This document shows, piece by piece, positions 61,599-64,000 of a stretch of DNA of 64,000 bases. Both the position numbers and the translations under genes were made by a program. The stretch is from Microbacterium sp. NC79. GTDB lineage: Bacteria > Actinomycetota > Actinomycetes > Actinomycetales > Microbacteriaceae. Each line of letters opens with the position of its first letter. The first letter of the stretch is position 1. Under the pieces are notes generated by a model. It did no database searches. It had not been told where the DNA came from and saw nothing but the letters and a program-made list of their open reading frames with translations. The stretch spans positions 62,001-126,000 of the forward strand of contig NZ_JAHQYI010000001.1 in assembly GCF_019061125.1 (NCBI RefSeq). Reading direction: 5' to 3'.

Positions 61599-61653
61599 AC
61601 CGTTACTAGAACACGTATACGAATCTCTGTCAACCTCTACTCGAACAAAAAAC

Positions 61654-62583
61654 CTATGAAACGGTCAAGACGACCTTGCCCTGTGGGTGGCCGTTCTCCA
61701 GGAGGTCAAACGCGGCTGCGACATCGGAAAGCGCAAACGTTGCCGCAACGTCATAACTGATCGCACCCGCGGCGATGTCTGCGGCGAGATCGGCGAGCAC
61801 CGCCACGTCTCTCGTCGTCGTGGTCGTCGAAATCGCGCCAAACCGTTCAGCGACCTCATCACCCGCAATCGTGACGAGAGCCTTCGCGCCGGCTGCGGTC
61901 GCCGCAGCGAGGGTTTCTTCACCCACGGTGTCATACACAGCGGCGAGCGAATCTTCCCCGAGTGCATCCCGAAGTCGCCCCTCGATCCCAGGGCCATACT
62001 CCACGGGAACCACGCCGAGCGCCCGCGCGCGGTCAAAGTTGCGTGCGCTCACCGTCCCCAAGACGCGGAGGCCTCGCCTTACACCCCACTGGGAGACGAG
62101 GCTCGCCACCATTCCCGTCGCACCCGAAACCAGGATTGTGCCGCTCGTCGGCAGCGCCAAGGCGTGCACGAGCGCATTCGCAGCGAACGCCGGTGTTGCC
62201 AGTGAGCCGGCCTGCGCAAATGACAGTCCCTCAGGCACCCGCACCAGGTTTGCCGCGCGTGCGATGACGAACTCCCGCATCGTGTTCACGCCCCAACCGA
62301 ACACCGCGTCGCCAACCTGCACCGCGGTTCCGTCCGCAAATACGGCGCCCGCGCCCACCGCAGATACGACACCGGCAACGTCTCCGCCAATGCCGCGGGG
62401 AAAAGCCGCATCCCGTGGCGCCCGACCAGACAACACCTTCGCGTCATACGGATTAAGCCCGACAGCGCGTACCTGGATGAGCACGCGTTCGTCAGCGGGA
62501 GAGGGAATCGGAACCTCCGCCACCCGGAGAACGGCGGGCGAACCCACCTCGTCATACACCACGGCCTTTTGCAGAGTCGTCAT
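61654..62583 (-). CDS. NADP-dependent quinone oxidoreductase-like MDR protein
   Basis: A protein of 309 residues. A GroES-like part (RAVGLNPYDAKVLSGRAP) is followed by a Rossmann fold with ILVSGATGMVASLVSQWGV. There are no zinc ligands. It should be a zeta-crystallin-like quinone reductase. Weak promoter; it stands alone and diverges from the VanY-type gene. Confidence 0.85.
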   Translation of the reverse strand: MTTLQKAVVYDEVGSPAVLRVAEVPIPSPADERVLIQVRAVGLNPYDAKVLSGRAPRDAAFPRGIGGDVAGVVSAVGAGAVFADGTAVQVGDAVFGWGVNTMREFVIARAANLVRVPEGLSFAQAGSLATPAFAANALVHALALPTSGTILVSGATGMVASLVSQWGVRRGLRVLGTVSARNFDRARALGVVPVEYGPGIEGRLRDALGEDSLAAVYDTVGEETLAAATAAGAKALVTIAGDEVAERFGAISTTTTTRDVAVLADLAADIAAGAISYDVAATFALSDVAAAFDLLENGHPQGKVVLTVS

Positions 62584-62681
62584 GCTTCGATCATGTCACC
62601 GCCAAACGTCCCAGGGAATGGGTACGCTGGCATGTACCCCGTGTCGTCCGAGGACACTGGGCGTGATTCTGAGATAGCAAT

Positions 62682-63623
62682 ATGTACCCTCCCCTGCCAG
62701 CTGCGCGCCATCATGCGCGGTCTCGGCGCGCCCTGCTCGTCGTCGTCTCCGTCGGCCTTGCGGCAGCCCTCTTCGGCATCGCCATCGGCATGGCGGCACG
62801 CTCGTCGGCTCCCGCGGCCACCGCGGCGCTCCAGTCACCGCCGCGCCCCGTTGCTGTCACCAACCTGCCTGTTCCAGAAATCACGGCGGTACCCGCCACC
62901 GCGTTCATCTGTTCGATGCCCTCGATGTCAGAGGCCATCGCGACCGCGAACGTATCGAATGTCATTGCTGCGGCCGGAGGCGTGGAGCAGTTTCGCCGTG
63001 CGGTCGTTGTCGGTACGCATAAGTGTGTTCTCCCGGATGACCCATCCACGGTCTGGTTCGTCGTGAACAAGGCCCGACCTTTTCCTGACACGTCGTGGCG
63101 CCCAGGCGACCTCACCCAGCCCGCCACGCAGGCCGCCGGCTCCCCGCAACTGCGCGCAGAAGCCGCTGCCGCATTCGATGCCCTCGTGACCGCATCGGCC
63201 CACGAGGGCGCCGGAACCATTGCGCTCAACAGTGGTTTCCGCTCGTACGACACCCAGGTCGCTTCGTACACGTCCCAGGTTGACGCTGCCGGTCAAACCG
63301 AGGCTGATCACCAGAGCGCGCGGCCCGGTCATAGCGAGCATCAAACCGGACTCACCGCTGATGTTGTCGCATGCAGCAACGGGTGCGGAACCCTCGATGA
63401 TTTCGGCGCGTCACCTCAGGGCGCATGGGTGGTGGAAAACGCCTGGCGCTTCGGGTGGATCACCCGCTATGAAGACGGTTCCACGGGAGTCACCGGTTAC
63501 ACCGCCGAGCCCTGGCACTTGCGTTACATCGGCGTCGAGCTGGCCACGCTGTATCACGAGGGCGGGTTTCACACCCTGGAAGAATTCTTCGGCCTCCCCG
63601 CCGCCCCCGACTACATCGGCTGA
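62682..63623 (+). CDS. VanY-type D-alanyl-D-alanine carboxypeptidase (M15B)
   Basis: A protein of 313 residues: a membrane anchor near residues 16-38 and an exterior M15 domain. Zn ligands H220 and D227 stand in HSEHQTGLTAD, and H279 in EPWHLRY, with E276 as the base. It trims the terminal D-Ala of peptidoglycan stems. The exterior linker has one Cys pair (about residues 77 and 111) and a second (CSNGC). The region before it has inverted repeats (GGGTAC/GTACCC at 62617-62638) that may mark a leader. Confidence 0.88.
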   Translation: MYPPLPAARHHARSRRALLVVVSVGLAAALFGIAIGMAARSSAPAATAALQSPPRPVAVTNLPVPEITAVPATAFICSMPSMSEAIATANVSNVIAAAGGVEQFRRAVVVGTHKCVLPDDPSTVWFVVNKARPFPDTSWRPGDLTQPATQAAGSPQLRAEAAAAFDALVTASAHEGAGTIALNSGFRSYDTQVASYTSQVDAAGQTEADHQSARPGHSEHQTGLTADVVACSNGCGTLDDFGASPQGAWVVENAWRFGWITRYEDGSTGVTGYTAEPWHLRYIGVELATLYHEGGFHTLEEFFGLPAAPDYIG

Positions 63624-63663
63624 CACCACCGTGGCTGAGGGCGCAGCCTGCGCCGCGGCGGAG

Positions 63664-63707
63664 AGCCGCCGGGACCATGGCTGACAGCCGCCGGAACCAT
63701 GGCTGAG
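63664..63707. repeat. Two 22-bp tandem repeats with GGAACC
   Basis: AGCCGCCGG(G/A)ACCATGGCTGA is present twice in a row (63664-63685 and 63686-63707), the copies differing at one base in the body. The second copy contains CGGAACC. It follows the VanY-type gene; I see no ORF in it. Confidence 0.75.
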
Positions 63708-63769
63708 GCCCCAGCCGAACGCCTGCGAATCACACACTCCAGCCGCTGTCGCAGGCAAGCGCACGCAAA

Positions 63770-63800
63770 GAGCGGGTTCGGCCACTGACCGAACCCGCTC
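63770..63800 (-). terminator. Terminator of the acyl-CoA dehydrogenase gene
   Basis: GAGCGGGTTCGG pairs with CCGAACCCGCTC around a 7-nt loop (12-bp stem), 20 nt past the stop of the leftward gene. Confidence 0.75.
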
Positions 63801-63819
63801 GCTTGATGGTGCGAAAGAC

Positions 63820-64000
63820 TTAGCCCTTGGCGAGCTGACGTCCGACGATTTCACGCATGATCTCGTTGGTGCCGCCGTAGATGCGGTGCACGCGTGCGTC
63901 GAGGAAGGCGCGTGCGATGTCGTACTCGGTGATGTAGCCGTAGCCACCGTGCAACTGCACGCCCTGGTCGAGAACTTCCCATTCGCGTTCCGTCGCCCAG
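63820..64000 (-). CDS. Acyl-CoA dehydrogenase, C-terminal end (partial)
   Basis: The gene runs off the right edge; only its last 59 residues are visible. QLHGGYGYITEYDIAR and RIYGGTNEIMREIVGRQL are the C-terminal signature of acyl-CoA dehydrogenases, which contact FAD and hold the fold. It should catalyse an alpha,beta-dehydrogenation of a fatty acyl-CoA. The chain-length class cannot be told. Confidence 0.9.
   Translation of the reverse strand, partial: WATEREWEVLDQGVQLHGGYGYITEYDIARAFLDARVHRIYGGTNEIMREIVGRQLAKG

Overview
The window is a high-GC (about 62-63% by eye) stretch of chromosome from an actinobacterium, most likely a member of the Microbacteriaceae. Pointers to this are the zinc-free rpmB-rpmG-rpsN cluster, the CopD/CtaG fusion beside a short HU gene, the DUF222/HNH protein, LexA- and IdeR/DtxR-type operators, many GTG starts and many leaderless promoters. 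I see no rRNA, tRNA, CRISPR array, insertion sequence, phage gene or replication origin. It reads as core chromosome with a few accessory islands.

Layout. 1-2.8 kb: the end of a sugar kinase, then a compact leftward four-gene operon with a WXG-type protein that looks like a type VII secretion effector/immunity unit. 2.9-9.9 kb: a zinc operon (lipoprotein, ATPase and permease of a zinc importer, Zur, a UPF0718 permease with its TIGR03943 partner, an exported propeller-like protein of unknown role, and 3-methyladenine glycosylase) behind a Zur-type operator. 10-10.8 kb: rpmB-rpmG-rpsN, all in zinc-independent forms, behind a structured leader. 11-17 kb: membrane proteins, HU, CopD/CtaG and a PIF1-like helicase. 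17.2-19.6 kb: iron-controlled heme oxygenase, a DUF2470 protein and a degenerate serine hydrolase. 19.6-25.7 kb: transporters, pyridoxal kinase, TrpF, nitronate monooxygenase-like protein, flavin reductase and MarR, and DoxX. 25.9-35.9 kb: peptidase E, VOC protein, FadD, universal stress protein, NrtR-like Nudix protein, oxidoreductases, an HdeD-lipase fusion and a thioesterase. 36-39.3 kb: PEP synthase and its regulatory kinase/phosphorylase. 39.4-47.2 kb: desaturase, AGCS symporter, YaeQ, a two-component system, TetR and twin FluC fluoride channels. 47.3-57.6 kb: RND exporter, SOS-type HNH protein, APC permease, AraC, epimerase and membrane proteins. 57.9-64 kb: a DEAD-box helicase with a long Arg/Asp-rich repeat region, radical SAM protein, quinone reductase-like protein, VanY-type peptidase and the end of an acyl-CoA dehydrogenase.

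Two features run across the whole window. Nineteen start codons sit exactly 6 nt after a TANNNT -10 box, so these mRNAs should be leaderless, and this settles several start choices. The heptamer CGGAACC (or GGTTCCG) appears about 93 times by hand count against roughly 14 expected from base composition, both in genes and between them; I know of no described role for it.

All counts and alignments were made by eye. Family names come from motifs and memory, not from searches.
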